A DNA stretch of 64,000 bases. Origin: Haliea sp040221975. Its GTDB lineage: Bacteria > Pseudomonadota > Gammaproteobacteria > Pseudomonadales > Halieaceae. Shown here one piece after another: positions 16,561 through 27,028 of the stretch. How positions within the stretch are numbered: position 1 is the first letter of the stretch; every line of letters begins with the position of its first letter. The stretch lies in the NCBI GenBank assembly GCA_040221975.1, contig JAVJWR010000033.1, forward strand, positions 310,001 through 374,000, read 5' to 3'. The notes below the pieces were generated by a model. The model was not told the origin of the DNA and made no database searches. It was given only the letters and a program-made list of their open reading frames with translations. Both the position numbers and the translations under genes were made by a program.

Positions 16561-18822
16561 GTGAATCCAGGGAACAACCCAGTGGTCGTTGCAGTCCTGT
16601 TGCTGCTGCTGTCCGCTACCGGGTCGGCGGATGACACGGCGCAAAGGGCGCAGGAGATCCTGGCCCAGCGCTGCGTCGTCTGCCACGCCTGCTACGACGC
16701 TCCCTGCCAGCTCAAGCTGGAAGCCCACGAGGGGCTGTCCCGGGGCGCCAGCAAGACCCTGGTCTACGACTCCACCCGGCTGCTGGCCGGCGATCTGACC
16801 CGCCTGTTCGACGATGCCCACAGCCCTCGGGAGTGGCGCGACAAGGGCTTTTTCCCGGTACTCGATGCGAACACTCCACAGCAGGGCGTCATGCGGCGAA
16901 TACTGGAACTCAAGCAGGCCAATCCACTGCCCAGCACCGGCGCCCTGCCCGACGGCTTCGATTTCGATCTGCACCGCGACCAGCAGTGCCCCAAGCCCGG
17001 CGAGTTCGACCGCTTCGCCCGCGACTATCCGTTGTGGGGGATGCCCTATGGACTGCCGGGACTGCAGCCGGAAGAGCACGCAATCCTCGGGCGCTGGCTG
17101 GATGCGGGCGCCCCGCCGCTGGCCCCGGAACCGCTGCCAGACGCAGTGGCAACCGAGGTGACAGCCTGGGAGAGCTTCCTCAATGCCCCCGATAACAAGT
17201 CCCGGCTGATGGCACGCTATGTGTACGAGCACCTGTTCCTGGCTACCCTGCACCTGGAGAACCGCGACAATCCGCACTGGTTCCGACTGGTACGCTCCAG
17301 CACGGCGCCCGGAGAACCGGTCGAGATCATCGCTACCCGGCGTCCCTTCGATGACCCCGGGTACAGCGACTTCTACTACCGGTTGCAGCGCATGCCCGTG
17401 GTCGTGGCCCGCAAGAGCCACCAACCCTATCGCTTCGACCGTGCACGCAGGGACTGGTACCGGGATCTGTTCCTGGCACCGGAGTACGAAGTCCCCGCCC
17501 TCCCCGGCTACGCTGAGGAAACCGCCGGCAACCCGTTCCTCAACTTCGCCGCTATCCCGGTAAGGGCCCGCTACCGCTTCCTGCTGGAGGACGCGGAATT
17601 CACCATCATGAATTTCATCAAGGGGCCGGTGTGCCGTGGCCAGATTGCCCTGAACGTCATCGACGACAGGTTCTGGGTAATGTTCCTTGACCCGGATCAG
17701 CTGGAACCGGAGCTTGACGGCCCGTTCCTGGAACAGGAGAGCCACAACCTGCGCCTGCCCACCGCCACCAGCGGCAGCGTCATCGACCTGCTTGACTGGC
17801 GCCGCTACGCCCGTGCCCACAAACGCTACATGCGGGCCAAGGACAAGCACCTGCGCGAGCAGTACGCCCAGCAAGGGCGCAAACCGGGCCTTGAGGCCAT
17901 CTGGGACGGCGACGGCGACAACCCCAACGCCGCACTAACCATCTTCCGCCACGTCGACACCGCCTCGGTGGTCAAGGGCTTTGTCGGCGATACTCCCAAG
18001 ACCGCCTGGGTCATCACCTATTCCCTGCTGGAGCGCATCCACTATCTGCTGGTGGCCAACTTTGACGTCTTCGGCGCCGTCTCCCATCAGCTCGAGTCGC
18101 GTCTGTACATGGATTTCCTGCGCATGGAGGGGGAGCTGAACCTGCTCCTGTTCCTGCCCGCGGACCAGCGTCAGGAACTCTGGGACCACTGGTACCGGGG
18201 TGCACCCGACGCCGTCCGCGAACACCAGTTCATCCGCAGCGAGAGTATCCAGCTCGAGAGCCCCCTTGATTACCAGAGCGAGGACCCGAAGGCGGAATTC
18301 CTCGGCTGGATGCGACAGCGCATCCACGCTGCCGGCGCCGCCAATTTCGACTACCGCCACAGCGCCAGCCCTGCCATGGCCGCGGCCTTCGACCGCCTGG
18401 TGGCAGCCCGCGGCAAGCACAACCGCTTCCTGCCCGCAGTCAGCTTCATCCATGTGATTGGCAGCCAGCGGGACGAGGCCTACACGCTGCTGCATGACGC
18501 CGGCTACAGCAATATTGCCCAGCTGTTCCGCGAGGACGAGCGCAGATTGCCGGAAGAAGATGGGCTGACGGTCGTGGCCGGGATTATCGGCTCACATCCC
18601 AACCAGTTTTTCCAGATCCATGAGAAGCAGGTACCGCTGTTCGTGGCGGATATCCTCGCCCTGCGCACGGACGAGGACATGGCGCTGCTGCGCTATCGCT
18701 ACGGGGTACGGCGCAATTCCCCCTGGTTCTGGTCGGTCAGCGACCGCCTGCACACTCTGCAGCGAGAACAGGATTCGCGGGCGGCGGGGGTATTTGACTA
18801 CAATCGCTACCACGGTTATTGA
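16561..18822 (+). CDS. cti: Fatty acid cis/trans isomerase
   Basis: 753 aa, full length for Cti, a periplasmic haem protein that turns cis into trans unsaturated phospholipid acyl chains to stiffen the membrane under solvent or heat stress. The N-terminus is a signal peptide ('NPVVVAVLLLLLSATGSADD'). A c-type haem motif C-x2-C-H follows immediately in 'QRCVVCHACYDAPC' (about residues 37-50). 'NFIKGPVCRGQIALNVIDD' and 'WVITYSLLERIHYLLVANFD' are family blocks. The start is GTG. It converges on sohB with only 29 bases between the stops and no clear terminator there. Confidence 0.94.
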   Translation: MNPGNNPVVVAVLLLLLSATGSADDTAQRAQEILAQRCVVCHACYDAPCQLKLEAHEGLSRGASKTLVYDSTRLLAGDLTRLFDDAHSPREWRDKGFFPVLDANTPQQGVMRRILELKQANPLPSTGALPDGFDFDLHRDQQCPKPGEFDRFARDYPLWGMPYGLPGLQPEEHAILGRWLDAGAPPLAPEPLPDAVATEVTAWESFLNAPDNKSRLMARYVYEHLFLATLHLENRDNPHWFRLVRSSTAPGEPVEIIATRRPFDDPGYSDFYYRLQRMPVVVARKSHQPYRFDRARRDWYRDLFLAPEYEVPALPGYAEETAGNPFLNFAAIPVRARYRFLLEDAEFTIMNFIKGPVCRGQIALNVIDDRFWVMFLDPDQLEPELDGPFLEQESHNLRLPTATSGSVIDLLDWRRYARAHKRYMRAKDKHLREQYAQQGRKPGLEAIWDGDGDNPNAALTIFRHVDTASVVKGFVGDTPKTAWVITYSLLERIHYLLVANFDVFGAVSHQLESRLYMDFLRMEGELNLLLFLPADQRQELWDHWYRGAPDAVREHQFIRSESIQLESPLDYQSEDPKAEFLGWMRQRIHAAGAANFDYRHSASPAMAAAFDRLVAARGKHNRFLPAVSFIHVIGSQRDEAYTLLHDAGYSNIAQLFREDERRLPEEDGLTVVAGIIGSHPNQFFQIHEKQVPLFVADILALRTDEDMALLRYRYGVRRNSPWFWSVSDRLHTLQREQDSRAAGVFDYNRYHGY

Positions 18823-18851
18823 CCGGGCTGCTGCAGGATCGCCGGCGCCGC

Positions 18852-19907
<1,056 letters not shown>

Positions 19908-19912
19908 AAGGG

Positions 19913-20731
19913 TTACTCCCGTGTCAGTTCGTTGATGTAGTGGCGAATGAGTTGTCCTGCAATCGAGCTCGGGGGCGGCACCTGGGGCAGGTCGCTGAAG
20001 TGGTACCAACCCGCGTCGGCGATCTCCGCGGGTTCGCAGACAATCTGGCCGCCGGCATACTGCGCGAAGAAACCCAGCATCAATTGGCTCGGAAACGGCC
20101 AGGACTGGGAACCGAAGTAGCGCAGCCCGCGCACCTCCACCCCGACCTCTTCCCGCACCTCCCGATGCAGGGTGTCCTCCGCGCTCTCACCGGCTTCGAT
20201 GAATCCTGCCAGGGTGCTGTACATGTTGCCCGGGAAGTTGGCATTGCGAGCCAGCAGCAATTCCTCCCCGCGGGTAACCAGCACGATGACACAGGGGTTG
20301 ATGCGCGGATAGTTGACCGTGCCGCAGGGGCCGCAGCGCATGGCCCGCTCCACGAGGTCGACGGTCATGGCGGCGCCGCAGCGGCCACAGAACTGGTGAT
20401 CGCGCTCCCAGGCCAGCAACTGGGCGGCCCGGCCAGCGAGGGCAAAAAGGCCATCGTCGATGCGGCCGAGCAACTGATACAGATTGCCGCGGGCAAAGCG
20501 CATGGGATCAGGCTCAATACCGGCGTCAATCTCCACTGCGTAGCAGGGACGACCGTGCCAGTAACCGAGGAACTGCTCACGCATCACCACCCAGCCCATG
20601 GCCCGCAGCTCCTCCCGCTGCAGCAGCGGGTCGCGGCTGCTCATGTCGGTAACCACCTGGCCGCGCTGGAACACCAGATGCAGGGCGTCCTCCACAGAGG
20701 CCGGAGGCCGATTGTCGGGTTTGAAACTCAT
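19913..20731 (-). CDS. nudC: NADH pyrophosphatase / RNA decapping hydrolase
   Basis: 272 aa from ATG 20731, whose ATGA overlaps the dnaQ stop; the frame is open to 20752 but that lies inside dnaQ. A four-Cys zinc ribbon ('CGRCGAAMTVDLVERAMRC' then 'GPC') precedes the Nudix box 'GFIEAGESAEDTLHREVREE', and the NudC-specific 'SQSWPFPSQLM' follows. It hydrolyses NADH to NMNH and AMP and removes NAD caps from RNA. The next gene, sohB, starts five bases after its stop and uses its 3' end as ribosome site. Confidence 0.96.
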   Translation of the reverse strand: MSFKPDNRPPASVEDALHLVFQRGQVVTDMSSRDPLLQREELRAMGWVVMREQFLGYWHGRPCYAVEIDAGIEPDPMRFARGNLYQLLGRIDDGLFALAGRAAQLLAWERDHQFCGRCGAAMTVDLVERAMRCGPCGTVNYPRINPCVIVLVTRGEELLLARNANFPGNMYSTLAGFIEAGESAEDTLHREVREEVGVEVRGLRYFGSQSWPFPSQLMLGFFAQYAGGQIVCEPAEIADAGWYHFSDLPQVPPPSSIAGQLIRHYINELTRE

Positions 20732-21453
20732 GTCCGCACCACCTCCCGCCACAGCACCTTGCCGCCGCTGGCGCCGGCGATTGCCTCCAGCTGGGCCTCA
20801 TGGGCGGCCAGATCTTCGGCACTGGCCCTGGGCACGACCAGCGCCGGTCGCTGGGCCGGCAAGCGCCGGATGCCCTCGCTGCGGCCACTGCCGTCGCTCT
20901 CTCCCGGCCCGTGATCCGCCAACTGGAAGGCGGTCTGGCCTCCCGTCATTGCCAGATACACGTCGGCCAGGATCTCGGCATCCAGCAGAGCCCCGTGCAG
21001 GTCGCGCTGGGAGTTGTCCACGGTGTAACGGTTGCAGAGCGCGTCCAGATTGTTGCGCTGTCCCGGGTGTCGGGCCCGGGCCATGAGCAGTGTGTCGGTC
21101 ACCGGGCACAGGACCTCCAGGCCCGGATGGCGTTCATCAAGACGCCGCAGTTCCGCGTCCAGGAAGCCGATATCGAAGGGGGCATTGTGTATCACCAGCT
21201 CGGCACCGCGGACGAAATCGAGAAATTCCGCGGCTACCTGCGCAAACAGGGGCTTGTCGGCGAGGAATTCACTGGTGATGCCATGTACTTCGATGGCGCC
21301 CTGGTCAATGTCGCGCTGGGGATTGATATAACGGTGGAAGTGGTTGCCGGTCAGGCGCCGGTTCACCAGTTCGACACAGCCGATTTCAATGATCCGGTGG
21401 CCCTGGTTGACCTCCAGGCCGGTCGTTTCCGTGTCCAGTACAATCAGTCTCAC
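20728..21453 (-). CDS. dnaQ: DNA polymerase III epsilon subunit (3'-5' exonuclease)
   Basis: 241 aa DEDDh proofreading exonuclease. ExoI 'LDTETTGLE' supplies D7 and E9; ExoII is 'VIHNAPFDIGFLDAEL'; ExoIII is within 'LHGALLDAEILADVYLAM', with the catalytic His in 'NRYTVDNSQRDLHGALLDA'. The C-terminal ~50 residues correspond to the polymerase-alpha-binding tail. It is 24 bases downstream of rnhA and overlaps nudC by four bases. The dnaQ-rnhA neighbourhood is conserved in many gammaproteobacteria, usually divergent there, co-directional here. Confidence 0.96.
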   Translation of the reverse strand: MRLIVLDTETTGLEVNQGHRIIEIGCVELVNRRLTGNHFHRYINPQRDIDQGAIEVHGITSEFLADKPLFAQVAAEFLDFVRGAELVIHNAPFDIGFLDAELRRLDERHPGLEVLCPVTDTLLMARARHPGQRNNLDALCNRYTVDNSQRDLHGALLDAEILADVYLAMTGGQTAFQLADHGPGESDGSGRSEGIRRLPAQRPALVVPRASAEDLAAHEAQLEAIAGASGGKVLWREVVRT

Positions 21454-21477
21454 AGGTACTCCTCGTTGTCGCCGGGC

Positions 21478-21909
21478 CTAAAGTTCATCGATGCCCCTGT
21501 TGGCCAGCTGGTCGGCAATGTCGTTCTCCCGGTGGCCACTGTGGCCCTTGACCCAGTGCCACTTGATCCGGTGGCGCTGGCTCTGCTCATCCAGCGCCTG
21601 CCACAGGTCGACATTTTTGACCGGTAGCCTTGAAGCCGTTTTCCAGCCTTTCTGCTTCCAGTTGGGCAGCCACCTGGTGATGCCGTCGCGCACATAGGCG
21701 GAATCGGTGGTCAGCGTGACCTCGCAGGGTTCCTTCAGGGCCCGCAGGGACTCGATTGCCGCCTGCAATTCCATACGGTTGTTGGTGGTGTGGGCTTCCC
21801 CGCCAAAGAGTTGCCGCTCGCGCCCATTGCAGCGCAGCAACGCGCCCCAGCCACCCGGTCCCGGATTGCCGCGGCAGGCGCCGTCGGTAAAGATCTCCAC
21901 ATGCTTCAC
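21478..21909 (-). CDS. rnhA: Ribonuclease HI
   Basis: 143 aa, typical length. The DEDD active site is visible: D9 in 'EIFTDGACRGNPG', E47 in 'NNRMELQAA', D69 in 'LTTDSAYVRDGI' and the C-terminal Asp in 'GHRENDIADQLAN', plus the basic substrate-handle segment 'WLPNWKQKGWKTA'. It removes RNA from RNA/DNA hybrids. Its ATG overlaps the upstream methyltransferase stop (ATGA). Confidence 0.97.
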   Translation of the reverse strand: MKHVEIFTDGACRGNPGPGGWGALLRCNGRERQLFGGEAHTTNNRMELQAAIESLRALKEPCEVTLTTDSAYVRDGITRWLPNWKQKGWKTASRLPVKNVDLWQALDEQSQRHRIKWHWVKGHSGHRENDIADQLANRGIDEL

Positions 21910-22703
21910 GCGGCGTGGTCACCCTGGCGCGGGGTTGGTGCCGGGTTCGGCACTGCCAGCCCGATCAGGCGGGTGCCACGGCGGGCCCGCTGTACGGGCC
22001 GGGTGGCACCGCCGACCTGCTTGATGGCGCGAATCAGATAAACATCACCCAGCGGCAAGCGGTGGCGTTCACTCCAGCGATTGATGGTGGCGGCCTGACG
22101 ACCGATCCGGCCTTCGCCCGGCACCGGCAGCGGGCTCAGGTAGTGGGCGGACTCCGCCTCGCAACCGAGCAGCCGCAGCCAGTCCAGCAGGCGGGTGCAG
22201 CCCACCGGCCGGTGGCTCTGCCACAGCGGGTTGCCACCCAGCCCCCGCAGGCGATGCACTGCTCCCAGCAGGCTCCAGGGATTGAAGCCAATCAGCAGTA
22301 GCTGGCCGTTGGGCGTCAGGACCCGCTGCAACTCGCGCAGTACCCGGTGCGGCTGCGCGGTGAAGTCCAGGCAGTGATGGGCAATGACCACGTCGACGCT
22401 GTCGCTCTCCAGGGGCAGCTCATCGTGCTCCGCAACAACGGTTACACTGTGGCCGGGGCGCGGCGCGGCATAGGCTCGATGGCGAATCCGGCTGTTGCCA
22501 AACAGGGGCTGCTGGCGAACATGGCCGACCTGGAGCAGATGGTAGCCGAAGGCGGTCTCCAGTATGGGCTCGAGGGCGGCCTGCACGGCAGCCCGCAGAT
22601 TACTCCCCGCCGCAGTTGCATACCAGGATTCCAGTTCGTCCGAAATGTCGCTACACTCGCCCATTGTCTCCAGCGGCCGGCTATCGGCTCGTTGTGTGTC
22701 CAA
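21906..22703 (-). CDS. Class I SAM-dependent methyltransferase (YafS-like)
   Basis: 265 aa counting from a TTG at 22703; an ATG at 22664 is an alternative with GGAG only three bases upstream. The SAM fold is visible in 'HLLQVGHVRQQPLF' (a degenerate motif I), 'LPLESDSVDVVIAHHCLDF' and 'LTPNGQLLLIGFNPWSLLG'. Position between gloB (divergent) and rnhA matches E. coli yafS, whose substrate is unknown. Only 42 bases separate it from gloB, so the two promoters must overlap. Confidence 0.82.
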   Translation of the reverse strand: MDTQRADSRPLETMGECSDISDELESWYATAAGSNLRAAVQAALEPILETAFGYHLLQVGHVRQQPLFGNSRIRHRAYAAPRPGHSVTVVAEHDELPLESDSVDVVIAHHCLDFTAQPHRVLRELQRVLTPNGQLLLIGFNPWSLLGAVHRLRGLGGNPLWQSHRPVGCTRLLDWLRLLGCEAESAHYLSPLPVPGEGRIGRQAATINRWSERHRLPLGDVYLIRAIKQVGGATRPVQRARRGTRLIGLAVPNPAPTPRQGDHAA

Positions 22704-22745
22704 GCGGGCATGTTACTGCATTTCAGGGGGTTTTGAACGTTATCC

Positions 22746-23528
22746 ATGCTGGCAATCGAAGCAGTACCGGCCTTCAGCGACAATTATATCTGGCTCCTGC
22801 GCGACAGCGGCAGCCGGCGCTGCTTTGTGGTCGATCCCGGCGACGCCGCCCCCGTGCTGGCGGTGCTGGCGCGGGACCAGCTCGAACTCGCTGGCGTCCT
22901 GATCACCCATCACCACTTCGACCACGTCGGCGGCCTCCCGGATCTGGTCGCCCACAGTGACCCCGTGGTCTATGGTCCGCGCAATCCGGCTATCGCCGGC
23001 ATCACCCGGCCACTGCAAGCTGGGGCCAGGGTCACGGTGCTGGACCATGAGTTCACGGTCATGGCGGTGCCCGGACATACGCTGGATCACATTGCCTATT
23101 ACCATGCCGGCAGCGATCGGCAGCCGCCCCTGCTGTTCTGCGGAGATACCCTCTTCGCCGGGGGGTGTGGGCGCATCTTCGAGGGCACGGCCCCGCAGAT
23201 GTACGCTTCGCTGGCTGCCCTCGCTGCCCTGCCCGGCGCCACCCGCGTGTACTGTGCCCACGAATACACCCAGGCCAACCTGCGCTTTGCCCGGGCGGCA
23301 GAACCCGACAACGAAGACCTCATCCGGCGCGAAGCGGAAGTCGCTGCCACGCGGGAACGCGGTGCCCCCACGGTACCCTCGGAGCTGGCGCAGGAACGGG
23401 CCACCAATCCATTCCTGCGCTGCGAGGAGCCCGCTCTTGTGGCTGCACTTCGACGTCAGGGCAAATGGCACGGGGAGAAGCCTGCAGAGGTCTTTGCCGC
23501 CCTTCGGTCCTGGAAGGACGAATTTTGA
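22746..23528 (+). CDS. gloB: Hydroxyacylglutathione hydrolase (glyoxalase II)
   Basis: 260 aa metallo-beta-lactamase-fold thioesterase that finishes methylglyoxal detoxification by hydrolysing S-D-lactoylglutathione. The dinuclear-metal motif T-H-x-H-x-D-H is 'THHHFDH' at residues 54-60; 'VPGHTLDHIAYY', 'FCGDTLFAGGCGRIFEG' and 'YCAHEYTQANLRFA' carry the remaining ligands. The C-terminal glutathione-binding HAGH domain is present. Its TGA overlaps the TTG start of mltD by one base-shifted frame (TTGA). Confidence 0.96.
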   Translation: MLAIEAVPAFSDNYIWLLRDSGSRRCFVVDPGDAAPVLAVLARDQLELAGVLITHHHFDHVGGLPDLVAHSDPVVYGPRNPAIAGITRPLQAGARVTVLDHEFTVMAVPGHTLDHIAYYHAGSDRQPPLLFCGDTLFAGGCGRIFEGTAPQMYASLAALAALPGATRVYCAHEYTQANLRFARAAEPDNEDLIRREAEVAATRERGAPTVPSELAQERATNPFLRCEEPALVAALRRQGKWHGEKPAEVFAALRSWKDEF

Positions 23529-24895
23529 TTTTTTCAAATATAAACAATTACCTATATAGGATACTGCTAGTAATTTCGAGCTTTTTCGTGATCGCCGGCT
23601 GCCAGGTCCTGCCCTCCGATGACGCCGTTGACAGCGCCCGGGAGACGACTGCGAGCAGTCAGTTGCAGCGCAGAGGCGCCCCGCTTACCCGTACCCTGCG
23701 CTCCCCGACACCGGAGCAGATCAATCCCGACGACCTGTGGGCACGCCTGCGCAGCGGCATGCAGTGGGACATACCCGACAACCGCCAGGTGCGGGAAGCC
23801 AGGGCCCATTACCTGGCGCAGGAACGCTATTTCGACACCATCACCGAACGCGGGGCACTCTACCTGCACTACATCGTGGAGGAAATCGAGCGCCGCGACA
23901 TGCCTCTGGAACTGGCGCTGCTACCCCTGGTGGAAAGCGCTCTCGATCCCTTTGCGCTTTCCTCGCAACAGGCGATGGGCCTGTGGCAGATCATGCCTGC
24001 AACCGGGCGCAACCTGGGGCTCGACAGCGACTGGTGGTACGACGGCCGTCGCGACCTGCGGCAATCCACCACCGCGGCCTTGGACTACCTGCAGTACCTG
24101 CACGACAACCTGGATGGAGACTGGCTGCTCGCCGTCGCTGCCTACAATGGAGGGGTGGGCCGTGTTGGCCGCGCGATCATGGGCAACAGCGCCCACGGTC
24201 GACGCACCGATTTCTGGTCCCTGCCGCTGCCCGCGGAAACCCGCAACTACGTCCCTCGCCTGTTGGCACTCAGCAGCCTTGTCGGAGAGCCGGATGCCTG
24301 GGAACTCGCGCTGCCGCCGCTGGCCAACGCGCCCGCGTTTGTGCCCGTGCCTACCGGCGGCCAGATTGAACTGGCGCGGGCGGCGGAGCTGGCCGATGTC
24401 GAGCTGCCTGTGCTGCAGGCACTCAACCCCGGCCACCTGCGCTGGGCCACGTCTCCCGGCGTCACCGAGCTGCTGCTGCCGCCGGAAAGGGCGGACGTGT
24501 TCCGCGCCCGTCTCGCCTCCCTCAGTCCGGACGAACGGGTCAGCTGGCGGCACTACCGGGTCAAACGCGGAGATTCACTGTCGCGGATAGCCCGGACATT
24601 CAGTACCCGGGTCGACCTGTTGCGGGAAGCCAACGACATCCAGGGCAGCCTGATCCGCGAAGGGGCGACCCTGCTGATTCCCCGGGGGGATTACGCAGCC
24701 GCCACGCTGGCTGCCAACAGTGGCGCTGCGCAGATCCAACCCCGGGACTACAAAGTGCGCCGCGGAGATTCCCTGTATCGTATTGCCCGGCGGTTCAAGG
24801 TCAAGGTTGAGGACCTCATCGCCTGGAACGCGCTCAATCCGCGGGGCACAATCTATCCGGGCCAGCAGTTGACCATGTATGTCCGCGGCGGCTGA
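23525..24895 (+). CDS. mltD: Membrane-bound lytic murein transglycosylase D
   Basis: 456 aa lipoprotein. The TTG at 23525 is chosen because AAGGA lies six bases upstream and the next residues form a signal peptide ending in the lipobox 'VIAGC' at about Cys26; the open frame continues upstream only through gloB. The SLT catalytic Glu is in 'LLPLVESALDPFALS', with 'GLWQIMPATGRNLGL' and 'AVAAYNGGVGRVGRA'. Two LysM peptidoglycan-binding domains follow ('YRVKRGDSLSRIARTF' and 'YKVRRGDSLYRIARRF'). It cleaves glycan strands in the periplasm. The signal-peptide codons are unusually A+T-rich. rlmG overlaps its 3' end by 17 bases. Confidence 0.94.
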   Translation: MIFSNINNYLYRILLVISSFFVIAGCQVLPSDDAVDSARETTASSQLQRRGAPLTRTLRSPTPEQINPDDLWARLRSGMQWDIPDNRQVREARAHYLAQERYFDTITERGALYLHYIVEEIERRDMPLELALLPLVESALDPFALSSQQAMGLWQIMPATGRNLGLDSDWWYDGRRDLRQSTTAALDYLQYLHDNLDGDWLLAVAAYNGGVGRVGRAIMGNSAHGRRTDFWSLPLPAETRNYVPRLLALSSLVGEPDAWELALPPLANAPAFVPVPTGGQIELARAAELADVELPVLQALNPGHLRWATSPGVTELLLPPERADVFRARLASLSPDERVSWRHYRVKRGDSLSRIARTFSTRVDLLREANDIQGSLIREGATLLIPRGDYAAATLAANSGAAQIQPRDYKVRRGDSLYRIARRFKVKVEDLIAWNALNPRGTIYPGQQLTMYVRGG

Positions 24896-26030
24896 TCCCG
24901 GCGCCGCGAGCATTTGCGACACTCCGTTCGGACCGTTCCAGCTACAACGTTACCCAGCCCGCAAACAGGAGCTGTTGCGGGCCTGGTGCGGGGCCGATTT
25001 GTTGTTGCTGGATACGGTTGCCGAACAACCCCTGCCGGGGTCCACGCTCATTGTCAACGACGACTACGGCGCCCTGTCCCTGCCCCTGATTGCGACAGGT
25101 GCTGCCTGCACCCTGTGGACGGATTCTGCTCTTGCAGCCCGCGCGCTGACGGAGAATGCCCGAACCAACAACACCCCGGCGCCGGCACTGGTCTGGAGTA
25201 CCGACCTCCCCCCCGCGGGTGCGGCACTGGCGCTGCTGCGAATCCCGAAGCAGAAAGCCCTGCTGGAATACCAGCTGGCACAGCTTGCCCGGGTCCTCCC
25301 CGCCGGGGCCACGCTGCTGGCGGCGGGAATGGACAAGCACCTGCCTGCCGGAGTGGACAACCTCATCAACCGCTACATCGGCCCCTGTGACAGATTGCGC
25401 GGGCGGTACAAGGCCCATGCCTGGCGGGCGCAGCGCGGAGCGCAGACGGCAGGGACCATGCCTGAGCCCCTAAGCAGCTACCTTTGCGAGCCGCTGGGCG
25501 CCGCGCTGCGCTCTCTGCCCAATGTCTTCAGCCGCGAGAGTCTCGACCCTGGCACTCGCCTCCTGCTGCAACAACTGTCGCAACTGCAGCCGGTAGCGAG
25601 AGCGGTAGACCTCGCCTGCGGCAACGGTGTCATCGGCCTGTTCGCTCTGCAGCGCGGCCTGGCCCGGGAGCTGTGGTTTTGCGATGAGTCCGCCCACGCC
25701 ATCGCCTCTGCACGACTCAACCTCGAAACCGTGTTGCCCGAGCGGATGCCGGAAACCCATTTTTTCCACGGCGACGGCCTCCGGGACTGGAACGCTCCCG
25801 CACCCGACCTTGTCCTGTGCAATCCACCGTTCCATCTCCAGCATACAGTGGATGACTATGCGGGCAGGCGCCTGCTCAGCCAGGCGGCGGCGGTGCTGGC
25901 CCCGGGCGGCCAGCTGTGCCTGGTCGCCAATCGCCACCTCGACTACCGGCGCACACTGGAACATGGCTTCCGCCAGCAGCGGGTCCTCGCCCAGGACCGC
26001 AGGTTTCGCATCTACCTGGCCAGCCGCTAA
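24879..26030 (+). CDS. rlmG: 23S rRNA (guanine-N2)-methyltransferase RlmG
   Basis: 383 aa with the duplicated RlmG/RsmC layout: a degenerate N-terminal SAM fold and an active C-terminal one. 'FQLQRYPA', 'LIVNDDYGALSL', 'LLRIPKQKALLEYQLAQL' and 'AAGMDKHLP' are RlmG-type blocks in the N-half. The C-half has motif I 'DLACGNGVIGLFAL' and the catalytic 'LCNPPFHLQHTVDDY', ending 'VANRHLDYRRTLEHGF'. RlmG modifies G1835 of 23S rRNA; RsmC (16S G1207) is the alternative, but the N-terminal blocks favour RlmG. It overlaps mltD by 17 bases. Confidence 0.88.
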   Translation: MSAAADPGAASICDTPFGPFQLQRYPARKQELLRAWCGADLLLLDTVAEQPLPGSTLIVNDDYGALSLPLIATGAACTLWTDSALAARALTENARTNNTPAPALVWSTDLPPAGAALALLRIPKQKALLEYQLAQLARVLPAGATLLAAGMDKHLPAGVDNLINRYIGPCDRLRGRYKAHAWRAQRGAQTAGTMPEPLSSYLCEPLGAALRSLPNVFSRESLDPGTRLLLQQLSQLQPVARAVDLACGNGVIGLFALQRGLARELWFCDESAHAIASARLNLETVLPERMPETHFFHGDGLRDWNAPAPDLVLCNPPFHLQHTVDDYAGRRLLSQAAAVLAPGGQLCLVANRHLDYRRTLEHGFRQQRVLAQDRRFRIYLASR

Positions 26031-26158
26031 GCCCGGGTATGATTTGTTGGCCGGCACCGGGATGATTGCCGCTCAAGACTGGTCCAGGCTCCCGGCATTG
26101 GTTCCCCGGTTGCTAGAGTGGTGGCCTGACAACCCCAGCCAGAAGCGGAGCACAGGCC

Positions 26159-27028
26159 GTGAAATTTGTTCTTTCCACCTCATTCAGCAGTGTCGCCCAT
26201 CTCACCCGGATAGCCCCGGTCGCCGACGAATACGGCTGGGACGCGATGTCCTTCTCCGATCACGTCGTCCATCCGGAGCAGATCAGCGAACCCTATCCCT
26301 ACACTGAAGACGGCAGCCGGCGCTGGGCCGCCTTCACCGACTGGCCCGACCCCTGGGTAGTGATCGGCGCCCTGGCCACCATCACCAGGCGTTTGCGTTT
26401 TACCAACAATATTTTCGTGTTGCCCATGCGCAATCCCTTTCTCGTCGCCAAGGCCATCAGTACCGCGGCGATAGTGTCGGACAACCGGGTCACGCCGGCG
26501 TTCGGGGTGGGCTGGTCGGCGGATGAGTTTGCCCTGATGCAGCAGGATTTCCGCACCCGTGGCAAGCGCACCGACGAAATGCTGGAGATCATGCGCCTGC
26601 TGTGGAGTGGCAAGATGGTTGAGTATCACGGCCAGTTCTACCAGTTCGAGCGCCTGGAGATGAACCCGGCGCCCACGGCACGCATTCCGATCTGGATCGG
26701 GGGAATTTCCGACCCGGCCATGCGTAGGGCTGCGCGCCTGGCCGACGGCTGGGTCACCGACCTGCAGCCCTCCAGTGAGATCATCGACAGCATCGCGCGC
26801 ATTCAGCAGTGGCGGCGGGACTGTGGCCGGGAGCACGAGCCCTTTGAAGTGATGGCAACACCCAATGACGCCTGGGATGCGGATGGCTACAAGCGCCTGG
26901 AAGACGCCGGCGTCACGCACATCCTGACCATGCCCTGGGCCTTCTATCACGGCGAAACGGGGGACGTGAACCTGAAAATCGACGGCGTGAAACGCTATGC
27001 CGACGAGGTTATCGCGTCGCTTTCCTGA
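26159..27028 (+). CDS. LLM-class (luciferase-like) flavin oxidoreductase
   Basis: 289 aa TIM-barrel protein of the bacterial luciferase-like superfamily. 'SFSDHVVHPEQI', 'TRRLRFTNNIFVLPMRNPF', 'FGVGWSADEFALM' and 'IPIWIGGISDPAMRRAARLADGW' are typical of the group often annotated as F420-dependent (TIGR03619-like). Gammaproteobacteria generally lack F420, so FMN is a sensible alternative cofactor and the substrate is unknown. The start is GTG with GGAG eight bases upstream. The 128-base gap from rlmG holds no obvious promoter. Its 3' end overlaps the convergent helicase gene by 34 bases. Confidence 0.83.
   Translation: MKFVLSTSFSSVAHLTRIAPVADEYGWDAMSFSDHVVHPEQISEPYPYTEDGSRRWAAFTDWPDPWVVIGALATITRRLRFTNNIFVLPMRNPFLVAKAISTAAIVSDNRVTPAFGVGWSADEFALMQQDFRTRGKRTDEMLEIMRLLWSGKMVEYHGQFYQFERLEMNPAPTARIPIWIGGISDPAMRRAARLADGWVTDLQPSSEIIDSIARIQQWRRDCGREHEPFEVMATPNDAWDADGYKRLEDAGVTHILTMPWAFYHGETGDVNLKIDGVKRYADEVIASLS

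Noticed and set aside
26159..27028. Evidence for coenzyme F420 use
   Set aside because: The family label comes from actinobacterial relatives; nothing in the window encodes F420 synthesis.
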